DNA of 64,000 bases from Leptidea sinapis. Lineage: Eukaryota > Arthropoda > Insecta > Lepidoptera > Pieridae. The notes under the pieces were generated by a model. That model was not told the origin of the DNA, searched no databases, and saw only the letters and a program-made list of their open reading frames with translations. The DNA lies in assembly GCF_905404315.1 (NCBI RefSeq), contig NC_066288.1, forward strand, positions 5,084,001 through 5,148,000. The letters run 5' to 3'. Position numbers and translations under genes: made by a program. Positions 43,595-54,700 of this stretch are shown here, one piece after another. Positions within the stretch are counted from its first letter, which is position 1. The number at the start of each line of letters is the position of its first letter.

Positions 43595-43944
43595 ATTTAA
43601 ATGTGTAACACTTGCATTAATGAAAGAAAATACTATGTTACTTAGAATGATCTAGTAGTAAATATTTCTCAATGAATTGAATATTCATATAAAAATTACA
43701 ATAACTATATAAATAGCTATTTTATTAAATCTTCAATAACTCTAACAAGTTGGTTCTCAGCTTGTTAGTATCGAAAGAGATGTAAAAAGTGATTGAACGA
43801 CATACAAGTTATAAACTATTGAAATGTCAGTAATTACTATTGATTTGACACAAATAATTTATTGCCTGCCATGTTATACGGTATCAATGCTTACATCAAA
43901 ACCCATATTATAGTACAAGTCAAATTGAATACTTAATTTGATAG

Positions 43945-44511
43945 TTGGTTGGCTTCTTAAATTCCGTTAAGGAGAAAATGTACAGTAAGCTCCCACAAAC
44001 ATAGACTATGTCCTGAGAACACTTCTACTATATGGGTTTTAATTAACTTGTAGCATATTACATTACATTTGGGAAAAATAAAATTAAGTCGTCTATGCAA
44101 TGATAATAATATTATAATCAAAATGTAAAACAATTGGTTGGCTTCTTACATTCCGTTAAGGAGAAAATGTACAGTGAGCTCCCTCGAACATAGACTGTCT
44201 TCACCTACAACTCTGTTATATGGGTTCTAATTAACTTGTAGCACATTACATTACACTTGGGAAAAATAAAATTAAGTCGTCAAAGCAATGAAAATAATAT
44301 CATGATCAAAATGTAAAACAATTGGTTGGCTTCTTACATTCCCTTAAGGAGAAAATGTACAGTGAGCTCCCTCGAACATATACTGTCTTCACCTACAACT
44401 CTATTATATGGGTTCTAATTAACTTGTAGCATATTACATTACACTTGGGAAAAATAAAATTAAGTCGTCTATGCAATTATACTGCTATCATGATCAAAAT
44501 GAAAAACAATG
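43945..44511 (+). repeat. Three-copy tandem repeat, unit about 188 bp
   Basis: Units start at 43945, 44134 and 44322 with TTGGTTGGCTTCTTA and share CCGTTAAGGAGAAAATGTAC, TAATTAACTTGTAGCA and AAATAAAATTAAGTCGTC. Copies 2 and 3 are closer to each other than to copy 1. No conserved reading frame is seen. The nature is satellite-like; a DNA element internal repeat is also possible. Confidence 0.85.
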
Positions 44512-44659
44512 TAGCCTTTTATTTTTTTTGCTGACGAAACTTGGGGTGGACTGAATTAAGCCTGTTGATTAACCATATAGAAGTATTAAGAAAAAAAGTA
44601 GAAAAGACGCAAAAATGTTTTGTTCTTAAATACAATATGATATTTTATATTAATTCATT

Positions 44660-45080
44660 CATATGATATCATGACTTGTATGTTTTTTTTTTTTCACTTT
44701 CACACAAATTATCTTTCCCCAAACTAGATGTAGCTGTATGCGTGCCAGAGAACAATATATTTAATACATTATGCATACTTACATAATTTATACATTTATA
44801 TAGGGCCTCTTGCTGCTAGGCAACACATAATAACAGGCCAGGATTACTTTAGTGTGCGTATGATGCTTAAAATAAGGGTTAACAGTTCGCCGCAATTTTT
44901 TTCGACATAATACATAAAAATTTATGACTCTGAATAGGATCTAGCCGAAATCCACAACGTTTTAAGCAACTGTTCGCTTTCAAACTTTGTCGGATTATCC
45001 TTCGTCGCCAATCGCCATACTGTCAAATCACTGCACGTTTCATATTAAACAAAATATAAATTTTAACTTACGTAGTACTC
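44660..45080. repeat. Dispersed repeat, relative of 11520-12030
   Basis: Two blocks shared with 11.5-12.0 kb are present, TCACACAAATTATCTTTCCC and AAGCAACTGTTCGCTTTCAA, followed by CACTGCACGTTTCATA. The two blocks are in the opposite order to that copy. Confidence 0.5.
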
Positions 45081-45582
45081 TTTGATACAATGTAGCATTC
45101 GGACCCCTAGTTTATTAGACAAAGAGTCACTAACCCATAGGTTTTAATACAGCTTGTCGATTGAATATAAGTACTATTATTGTTCATCAATATTATAATT
45201 TGAATATTTTGATTCAAAATGGAGAAATGCCGGAAGGAAGGTCACTCTTTGGTTACACTCCAGTTTTTTCGTTTGTACATTGTGGTATCTTATTTTAGTA
45301 GCATATTTTTCACACAACAACCAACTTACGTACTTTTCTTAGCTTAGGTAGGTATACCAGTATTTACATGCTTTTTATTAGCTTCACCTGTATGTATATT
45401 TGTTTGTAACCGACTCATTTGGGCGCGATTTTGACCCACTTTAAACGGTTAGATTTCGTTCAAACTTCGTAGATTTAAGCTAAGTTCATATGGCCGCGCG
45501 GCACCGCGCGCCGACGCGCGATGTGAGAGTTCACATGACAGGGTATATACGAGCGCCAGTCTGGCATTAACATTGATATACA

Positions 45583-48072
45583 ATGGACGTGGAGGAGGCA
45601 ATTTGCTTGTGGATTTTATATAGAAGACTGAGACGTCGCAGAAGACGACAAAGGCGATACTGGGTGCATCCAATATTAAGTGACAGACTTTCTTCAAGCC
45701 TGTTTGTCACCTTATACCCTAAGTTGAGGTTACATGAAGAAATTTTTTTTAATTATTTCCGTATGTCAGTTGCAACCTTTGATTTTTTATACGATTTCAT
45801 TGAAAATGATTTAAAATCCAGTGAAAATGCTGTAAGATATTGCATATCACCAAAAGAAAAACTCATTGTAACATTGCGGTAAGTTAACTGTTTATTAATC
45901 ATAATCACAGTAAAAATTATAAAAAATAAGAAATTATGAGCGAGGCTTCTTGGCAAATTAACTTTTAGTTTAATTGAACAGATCTAATTCTTGAGAATCT
46001 TCGTATGACGGGTCACAAGTAACATCACCCGGGGGTGATGTTGCTTGCGATGAACTTGTGGGAGGTGAAGTGTATGAACTAGTTGTATAGCCATATTGTG
46101 TTGATTCTCTATCAGAGTACTGCATTGGGTTGCTATATTGAGAACTTTGAAATGAAGCATGATAGTTTCTGGGTGGTCGTTGTGAGCTATATGAAGTAGA
46201 CGGGTAGTTAAAATCTTCAAGTGGCTGTGCTCGTGTAGCTTGGTATCGTTCTAATAAATTATAAATTTCAATTTTCAGTTTTAAACGCCGGTTTTCAGGA
46301 ACTTTTTTTATTTCCCTAACCAATGAAAGACAAAATAATTTATCTTCATCGTCATCTTTCTTTTCTGCTGCATTATTATTTCGAGTATTTATGCTTTGTT
46401 GTAAAAGATTTGCAAAATGTTCATCGGCAGGGTGAAGTTTGAATTTTTTCCGGGGCACATTTTCTGTTGAAGCTTGAACGCCGCTGCTGTTAACTGCACT
46501 ATCCAAATCAGGATTCTCTGTAACTTCCGCAACATCAAGGCTGTTGTCAGTTTTTCGTTTCTGGACAACTTGTTTAAGAAATGACAATCTTTGGAAATAC
46601 GAAAATGAAGATGGTGTTGATGCTGAGGAACCAGACTTCAAATGTTTTGTTTTCTTAAGTTCTTTTACATAGGCATCTCGTAAATTTTTCCATTTTTTTT
46701 GCAAAATCGATCCTAGAAAGTAAATAATTAATTATTAGTTTTCATTGCAAAACTATTGAAAAATGTTGTACGATACGGGTGCATAAAGAGTCCTTATGAC
46801 CTACTCGTACTTTATGCAAATTGTACTTTGTGCACTTTAGGCTCACGTGCCACACTGTAAACACTCGCTATGAATGTGTTTTCTTTGTAGCACTTATTCA
46901 GTAAAGATTTCCTTAAAAGAAATAGACATAGACATAGAATTAGGAATAGGAATAGGAGTAGGAATAGGAGTAAGTAGGGGTAGGAATAGGTATGGGAATA
47001 GGAATTTGACGAGGAATAGGAGTAGGAATAGAAATGGAATATTTATCGTGGCACGTGAGCATATGCACTTTATGCTCGCGTGCCACACTGTAAACACTCG
47101 CTATGCTTGTGTTTTCACTGTAGCACTTATTCGGTAAAGATCTACTTTATGCACGTGTATCTTAAATAACTATTATGTTACAGGTACCTAGCAACTGGTT
47201 CTTCATTTGCAGAGTTACAATATGGTTATAAAATTGGCAAGTCTACGATATCGGGTATAATTAAGCAAGTGTGCCAAGTTTTTTGGAGAAATTTAAAAAC
47301 TTTGGTCATGAGTCCACCAACAAAAGAAATCTGGACACAAATATCTATACAATTTGAAAATAAAGCATATTTTCCAAATTGTGTTGGAGCGTTGGACGGC
47401 AAACACGTTCGTTTAATACAGCCACCAGAATCAGGATCAATGTATTACAATTATAAACACTTTTTCTCATTAGTTTTAATGGCTTTATGTGATGCTAACT
47501 ATTGCTTCATATGGATAGACGTTGGAGCTTACGGAAAAGACAGTGATTCGGGTGTTTTCAAGGAAACGTCATTATTCAAAAAACTCTCAGAAAATTCGTT
47601 GAACTTACCAGAGCCTAGATCTATCACAAATAATGAGAGCGATGCATTTAAACTACCATACGTAATTGTAGCTGACGAGGCTTTCGCTATGACTAAAAAT
47701 TTGATGAGACCCTATGGTGGTAAAATGTTGTCAAAAGAAAAAAAAAAATTTAACTACCGCCTTTCTTTAGCACGAAGGTATGTCGAATGTACATTTGGCA
47801 TAATGTGTAACAAGTGGCGTATCTTACACCGGCCAATAGACGTGAAGATAGATTTTGCTGTTGATATCGTCAAAGCTATTTGTGTTTTACATAACTTGGT
47901 AAGGATGAGAGATGGTATAAATCAGGATGATATGATCAATCCAGCGCCATTACCTAATGTGAATCCAACTAACAGTGGACGAGCAATCCATGAAGTAGAT
48001 AATATTCGAACTAAATTCACAAATTATTTTGTTACTGAAGGTAAATTAGATTGGCAAGATAAAATGGTGTAA
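45583..48072 (+). CDS. PIF/Harbinger DDE transposase, two exons, intact
   Basis: Exon 1 is 45583-45878, exon 2 is 47184-48072; the donor GTAAGT and acceptor TTACAG join to 394 codons plus TAA. Residues 1-98 carry a basic start (RRRRRRQRRYWVHP) and the helical N-terminal region. The DDE_4-type catalytic core has D170 in GALDGKHV, D263 in VADEAFAM and E300 in RRYVECTFG, with the family's FNYRLSLARR motif in between. The enzyme cuts and pastes the element at TWA sites, normally with a second Myb- or MADF-type protein. The intron (1.3 kb) holds, on the other strand, the main exon of that partner. Confidence 0.93.
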
Positions 48073-48316
48073 TAGGTGATGATTTTATAAAACTTATTTT
48101 AAATAAATAAAACTAATTAAAAAACAACTTACCCAAATTTTTCTTTTTTTCTTCGGAATCATCATTTTTGCAAAAAATTAAAACTAGTTCTTCCCAAGAC
48201 CTTCTTTTTAATATTTTATTTGAATAATCCTTAGAGTTAAGATTCCAAATCGCATCTCTTTTTTCGATTTCGTCGATAAGCAAATCGATAGGCACAATGT
48301 CATCTTCGGTACTCAT
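45970..48316 (-). CDS. Harbinger-encoded MADF-BESS protein, two exons, intact
   Basis: Exon 1 is 48316-48133 and exon 2 is 46712-45970, joined at donor GTAAGT and acceptor TTTCTAG, giving 308 codons plus TAA. Residues 1-85 form a MADF (Myb/SANT-like) domain (LLIDEIEKRDAIWNLNSKDY, SWEELVLIF, LQKKWKNLRDAYVKELKK). Residues around 180-215 form a BESS motif (DKLFCLSLVREIKKVPENRR, LKLKIEIYNLLERY). The tail is Ser/Tyr/Gln-rich. In known Harbingers the second protein carries the transposase into the nucleus and binds element ends. The long intron contains the whole second exon of the transposase on the opposite strand. Confidence 0.9.
46840..47150. repeat. GGAATA minisatellite between 65 bp direct repeats
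   Basis: A (GGAATA)n-type array with GGAGTA and GGTATG variants at about 46935-47035 lies between two copies of a 65-70 bp sequence (GTGCCACACTGTAAACACTC, GTAGCACTTATTC, GTAAAGAT) at about 46848-46912 and 47080-47147. All of it is within the introns of both Harbinger genes. Confidence 0.75.
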
Positions 48317-48784
48317 TGCATCGATCTATGTGTCTTTCCGTCTCAAGGCGCGCGGATCAACTGAACAGGTCGATACAGGTTTGAAATACTTGGGCCGCGC
48401 GGCAGCGCGCGGTTCTAGATCTTGCGCGCGGGTCAGAGCGCGCCGCGCGTTGGCGTGCGGTACCGCGCGGTAATGTAGACGATAATTATCGTTTATATTG
48501 ATCTTGTGCCGCGCGGTTCGTAGTTCCGCGCGGTACCGCGCGGCCATATGAACTTAGCCTAATTGAGGACCGGTAAAAATGCATTAATTTGCTAAAATTA
48601 TTCCATTTTTCAATTTGCAAAATAAGATTTTTGTTAAATTATTTAATTTTCATCTACCGGCTATAAGGCAGGAATTGATGTTAATTTTAAATTTCAACCA
48701 TTGTCTTTAACAGATTTAAGCAATATTAGGAAATTTTTGAATATCAAAGAGAACTTTTCATTCAAAAATTGAAATAATAGGTTT

Positions 48785-48905
48785 AAAAAAACTAAAAAAA
48801 CACGCTTTTATAAGTAAACCAAACTAAAAAGCAGGAAATAAATAGTTCTATTTTTAGTTTGGTTTTCTATAAAAAGCGTATTTTAGTTTTTTTTAAACTA
48901 CTATT
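48785..48905. repeat. Hairpin repeat
   Basis: AAAAAAACACGCTTTTATAA with AACCAAACTAAAA is followed 20 bases later by its inverted copy (TTTTAGTTTGGTTTTCTATA, AAAAGCGTATTTTAGTTTTT). The arms are about 45 bp. It is a small dispersed fold-back element type. Confidence 0.6.
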
Positions 48906-49255
48906 TTTTATTTATGGTTTCTATCCACCGCTGAGTTCAGTATATCCTACCTGAACATAAATAATTACTTACATTATAAAAACACTTGTATCTATTATTG
49001 TTTTTTATATAAGCTGAATATATAGATGAAACTTCAACAAATGGCAAAGTAATAACTAATGAATATTACAAGAAAATGTCTTTTTGACAATCAGTGTAAT
49101 TAATAATATGTCATTATTCTTAATACAGTGTAATGTGTACAGTCGATTGGGACTTAATGATATTGTCAAGGTCTATTTTATGAAACATAGTTGATGAATA
49201 AATATAAGGATCTTTCCTAATTTTGCATTTATTGTATTGGTGGTTTCATTAAAAT
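48906..49255. other. Intergenic, nothing recognised
   Basis: AT-rich sequence without a reading frame or repeat that I can support. Confidence 0.35.
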
Positions 49256-49259
49256 TTTA

Positions 49260-49350
49260 CGCGCTACAACTCGAGAGTTGAACAAACATGCCAACCGGAG
49301 AGGCGCGAGGTCGAATCCCGCATCCACCATAAATTTTGGTATGTATTTTA
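49260..49350 (+). repeat. Deleted relative of the tRNA-like SINE
   Basis: GAGAGTTGAACAAA is followed directly by ACCGGAGAGGCGCGAGGTCG and AATCCCGCATC...CATAAATTTTG, so the upstream flank and the 3' part of the 12.7/13.0 kb units are kept while most of the tRNA-like core is missing. Confidence 0.5.
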
Positions 49351-50345
49351 AATTTAAATATTTTATAGCAGAAGTGTGAGAATAAACTTACAATAACGTA
49401 GTTATTATACAATAGGTTTTAGAAACTAGATTGTAAGATCATAACTTAAGAGTTTTAATTTAATAACCACTGCGTCTATTGAGCAGTGTACTAAATAAAG
49501 ATTTGGAATATTTTCCAAAAATTAAATAATCAGACAATAGGGGTCTCCTCTAGCAGTGTAAAAACAAGTAATATAACAAGTTCTAGATTATGTAATAATT
49601 GTAAAATTGCAAACCTGGTGCACCAAAACATGCAAGTATTGTTTGGAAAAGAACTAACTGGAGTTATTTATGAATCATAATGATATACATATTTTTAAAA
49701 AAAGGAGGTTCTCAATTCGTCAGCATGTTTTTTTTTATGTTTGCTACCTCAAAACTTTCGACTGGGTGAGCCGATTTTGATAATTCTTTGTTTATTTGAT
49801 AGCTGGTGCTTCCCCTGTGGTCCCATTGCATTATGGTCCAGATGTGACAATGGCATCCATGAGAAAACCATAAAAGTCTTAAATTTGCTATACATACGTA
49901 TAACAAAGTGGATGATAAATTTACGAATAACACAATATCGCACCAACCGATTTCGATGATTCCTTTTTTATTGGAAAGGATATACATACTTCAAAGATAG
50001 TTTGGTGAGAGTTGGGTTAAGTTCTGATTACGAAATCCATGACAATGTAACGCAAATTACTCGGCCGAATCTTATTTATGCTATCCGGATATTTAAGTCA
50101 TCTACCATAACATAGTTATGGTCAAGTAATTATTATCGCAGTCGAATATGGTGAACAATGGGACTCCTTAACAACTTATAGTAAGGGTGCGATCTGTGGC
50201 AGAATTTTTTAACTTTCTTTAATCAAATTTCAAAGCGCTTAAGTTCATTGCTGCATTGAAATATTTAGCATATCTACACATATTTAGATAAATTGTTTTT
50301 AGTGTACTTCTCATTCACTTAAAATTATTTTTTTTTTTTTTTGCA
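49351..50345. other. Intergenic, nothing firm
   Basis: Short open stretches on both strands at 49710-49990 overlap each other and have no recognisable product. No gene is supported. Confidence 0.35.
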
Positions 50346-50351
50346 AAAAAT

Positions 50352-50679
50352 CAACCGACTTCTAAAACACTATTCCAAAACAATAGATATAATAATTGCG
50401 TACTTTTATACAATCTAATTAATTAATCTAATTCTAGTTACGATTATTGTAATTTTTGGAGTCGGTCATCCAAGATAGGTTTGTAACTACATACATAGTT
50501 ATAGGTGAGATGTGCTTGAGTCGTGAGGAGGCGAGAGCGGGTCGCGGCGGATGGACACCGATTCCAAAAATAACAATAATCGTAACTAGAATTAGATTGT
50601 ATAAAATACACAATTACTTTTATACTTTTTAGTGCATATTATATTTATTGTTTTGGAATAGTGTTTTTGAAGTCGGTTG
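50352..50679. mobile_element. Fold-back MITE with CAACCGACTT ends
   Basis: The ends CAACCGACTTCTAAAACACT and the inverted match to AGTGTTTTTGAAGTCGGTTG are perfect apart from small changes. Inverted similarity continues inward (ATTCCAAAACAATA / TATTGTTTTGGAAT, then ACAATCTAATT...TCTAGTTACGATTATTG). The loop at 50500-50560 is GC-rich. No coding capacity. Confidence 0.75.
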
Positions 50680-50689
50680 TATTTTATAT

Positions 50690-51075
50690 GTTTAACAGAG
50701 CACTGGCTCAGAAAATATGAGCTCATCTTTAACTTCAGTGGTCATCAGGTGGCAAGTGTGTTTAGCAGAGAAAAGGCTTCACGTGGCGGCTCTCTTATAC
50801 TTGTAAGTAAATTATTTAAATTCAAAGAACGAGAAGATATTGTAGGCCTCTCTGTTGAACGTACCATGGAAATAGCCTGTGCAGAGCTCAAGCGCGCCAT
50901 TGTTAGTATATACATACCCCCAGATGCAGTATATGAATTATTTGAAAGTGTATTGGAGGAGGTTTAATTAAAACTATCTGAGTCTAAGATGTATATCATA
51001 ACATGTGGTGATTTTAATATTAATTTATTAGAAAAATCCAACACCAGTATTAGATTCAGATCACATTTTTTTTAA
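50690..51075 (+). mobile_element. LINE endonuclease fragment
   Basis: The frame reads LTEHWLRKYELIFNFSGHQV, SREKASRGGSLILV, IVSIYIPPD and, after a stop, IITCGDFNINLLEKSN. These are the N-terminal half motifs of an APE endonuclease and match the minus-strand LINE at 34325-34558 (CGDFNINLLE). It is truncated on both sides. Confidence 0.65.
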
Positions 51076-51079
51076 ATTT

Positions 51080-51747
51080 ATTTAGTGGCACAGGATGCAA
51101 GTCTATAGGCAATAAATGATCCTCTGTCCACATAATATTGAGTGTTGCTCTAATCTATTCTGGCATCCTCGAATTATCGAGGATCCTGTACCTACTCTGC
51201 GATTTCCTGGTGTTGCGTAGTGGCACCGCTCCATTTCGTCTTGACGTCCACTCTCTCCACATGTCGTGAACTAAAATATTATCCCCACCATCAAAAAACT
51301 TTATTCCACTTAAGACCAAACTGTTGACAAACATCCGCCTGTTTCCAGATCTTACAGTCTATATAGAAAAAGCGCACAAAAGGTCGAAAACTCTCATGTG
51401 AAGTGTGTTTGCGAGTGAGTAGGTACCTATAGACGGCTTTGAGCAGTAACCGACAGATGACCCATACGCCAGTTTCTCGTTAAGAATATATCTGTAGGAT
51501 TGATACAGGCTATAGTTTTAATTAATATAAAAATGTGTAAGTATTTTAACAATCATCATACTTGGTAGGTAGTACCTACACTAAGAGATACCTTAAGAAA
51601 AATTTGTATTCATTTAGTTCTTTATTATATTACGTTATCTTATAAATATCTAACGCTTAAATTCGAAATCATTACTGGTCAGCTAGTTTCGTACGTAATA
51701 ATAGCACCCTTCGGAAGTCTCCACGCCACTAGCAATAGAAAATTGTA
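51080..51747. other. Intergenic, 3' flank of the carboxylesterase
   Basis: A GC-richer patch at 51100-51400 looks like former coding DNA of an element but matches nothing that I recognise. The segment next to 51747 is the presumed 3' UTR of the esterase gene. Confidence 0.35.
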
Positions 51748-54700
51748 TCAAATAGTAATTTCCTTATAGATCTCGTCCCAAAGCGTCATATTGTCTTCAT
51801 TCAAATTTAGAACGCATTTGAGCTCTTTGTCAATATCAAAACAATATTTCTCAGTCTCTTTGAACGGCTTCCATTTTATGTTTTTGAATGTCGCAGTGGG
51901 GTCCCTGAAAACAAAACGAAAGTGAAATTAGTCCTTGTTAACCAAATTTTATAAATTACTAGCTGACCCGAAGAGACGTTGTTCTGTAGATAAAAAAAAA
52001 TACTGTTTTATATTAATTTTCCAATAATATTCCAAAACATCAAGAATTATTTCGTAAAAAATGCTCCCTGTTGGTAATGAAATTCTTTCACAGTGGAACT
52101 GTCAAACCGTGCGTCAATATGTTTTCTCATAGAAAATATGTCCATACAAAACAAATATCGGATATAAAAATTATTATGGGTCCCAAATAGAAATAAAAAG
52201 TATCCTATCCTAACATTAAACTTAACTGTCCAAAACATTATACACGTTCTATAGATACATTCTTTATCCCTGTTCGTAGAACTAATTATACTAGCAATTG
52301 TTTTATTATAAGAGCATGCAACACTTATAATAATAATTATAGTCACTTAGACATTTTTCATAGCAGCTATCCAACTTTTACTAAAAAAATTAAAGAATAT
52401 CTTAAACATTCTTAAAATATGTCCAACCGATAAATTTGATAAATTTTGTTTCATTTGTATTTTTGTGTACTTTTTTCGCCTTATGTTTAATTGTATATAA
52501 AATCGTTATATTTTGTATTATATTCACTCCTACTTTGTTTATATTTAAGTGGAAACTTTATTGGCTTGTGTAATATAAATTATGTGTTACAATGTGTATA
52601 TAACTTAAGCTGTTTGTTTTCCAATAAATAAATATAATATAAAAAAATAAAAATAAAAAATATATTAAGAAAGACTATACGACTAAACCTGAGGTTCAAC
52701 GTACACCGTATAAACTTTCTGGCTTAAATAATTTATACCTACGTCTTGTTAGCTTCTTGCTGTTAGACAACACCAGGTTTATTATTTTTGGTGCCTGACA
52801 GCTGCTGCTATGTCTACACTCGCGATACACTAAAATATGAGTCACTCTTTATTAGCGTACGTGCGTTTCTGTAAATAGAGGCTAACAGTTCGCCGATATT
52901 TTTTTGACGTGTTCACAGCTGTCACGCAGTTCTTAAACGTATTTTCTGAATATACATTTATTGGATGTGACTTGTACATTAACCAGTGGGTGGTTTCTAC
53001 GCACAGGATATCGGATAGGTGGGTACCTACCTAGCGGTGCTTTTTGCGGTCGTGAGTAGTAATGTAGTAACTAATGAAATAACTGGCCTAATGAGGATTA
53101 ATCACTTGTGTCTCAATTTGACGAGCGCAATTGCGATGGCGCTCAGAATTTATAGGGTTCAATCAAAAATCCTGAGCGGCACTCCATCGTACTAGTCTTA
53201 CCATTTACTGAAGCGACTGTTTATTTTTTCAATACTTTTCAATGATTTTTTTTAATTAGCAACTTTTCAGAAGTTTCACTTCTACCGCGATGACTTGCTC
53301 ACACACCTATCTTTTTTTAAATATTATTATGGATCTTAAATTCTAAAAAGGTTATTTACATAAACTTACCCAAACGATGAAAAATTGACCCATAATGTAA
53401 CAATTTGTTCTACAATCTGCTGGGAGTCATCGGTAAGTGGTACATGCAGATTAGTAATGTTAAATAAATAAGGTAGATCATCAGAATGGCATACACCGGC
53501 CGCGTGTGTCATATTATACTGTTTTTTTGTAAAGTTTCGTTCAGACTCTGCTGAAAACTGGAAAAAATAAACCGGCATTGACGTATTTTTCACGTGATAC
53601 CGTGCTAATCTTCTAGTGTTATAGGCAAATGTTACATCAGTAGCCAAACGAACAACTTCTGTTATCATATTTCTACTTATAATGTTACCACCGAAATATT
53701 GTTGTCGTACTTTTTCATCTACATCCAATAGTTTTTCAGAGGACATGCTCATTTTTAACTCTCTTGGAATAAATGAGCCTTGCTTTAAAGATAATGTTTC
53801 TGGAAGGTGTCGCGCAACTTCAATACCATCACCCGACATGTATCCTAACATAAGAGGTACTTTTGCCAAGCGACCATCTCTTACTAAATTTACTGGTATA
53901 TCGCTAATAAATTTCTCAACATGCAGGTATGGATTCTCTATTACCGGTGCAAATGTCAATGCATCGGAAGTATCGGCTGGAACGGTGTTCAATTTTGGCA
54001 ATTTTATGTTGACTAAAGATTCAGTTGGAACTGTCATTAAAAATTCTAATAACTCAGTCACATTGTCTGTTTTTTTCCCCAAGATTTCTCCTAATTGAAA
54101 GGCACGCTGTCGACCATATAAATTATAGCTCCAATCATTAAGACAAACACCGCTTTGACAGATTGCTTTGTCGAAAAGACCTACACTCATGTCTGATATC
54201 ATATGGTAGGATACTGATGCACCGCCGGCACTTGTTCCAAATATAGTTACATTACTTGGATTGCCTCCGAAGGAACTAATGTTTTTCTTGACCCATTTCA
54301 AAACTGCAACTTGATCTTTCAAGCCCGCATTACCAGGCACTTCTTCGCTGTCAAGGCAAAGGAATCCGAGCACTTCCAATCTGTAATTAAAAGTTACAAG
54401 AACAACGTCGTGTGCCATAAAGAAATCTGGTCCATAAAAATCCGAGTCTCCCGAGCCTGTGTAAAATCCTCCACCATGTATCCAAACCATGACAGGTAAT
54501 GGATGCGCAGGCTTTATAGCTTTGGAGTAAACGTTAAGAAATAAACAATCTTCACTGCCTGTTTCAAATCGGTTGAGACGTTCGTTGTATTGAGGGCATA
54601 CCGGGCCGTGTTCTGATGCATCTCGTATTCCTTGCCAAGGCTCCGGAGGTTCGGGTGCCTGTGAATAAAAGCTCATTATTATAAGATATTATTTTGTAGC

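Larger units (their letters stand above)
45479..48559 (+). mobile_element. Structurally complete PIF/Harbinger transposon
   Basis: The terminal inverted repeats (GCTAAGTTCATATGGCCGCG and onward, 31 bp with one mismatch) lie at both ends, and TAA flanks them (45476-45478 and 48560-48562), the 3 bp target duplication of this superfamily. The subterminal regions carry several CCGCGCGG palindromes, a likely binding array for the transposase or its partner. Both expected proteins are intact: a DDE transposase on the plus strand and a MADF-BESS DNA-binding protein on the minus strand. The two genes interlock through each other's introns. This copy may still be mobile. Confidence 0.92.

Noticed and set aside
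53682..54098. Plus-strand 138 aa open frame
   Set aside because: It lies opposite the carboxylesterase exon and is a shadow of its codon usage.
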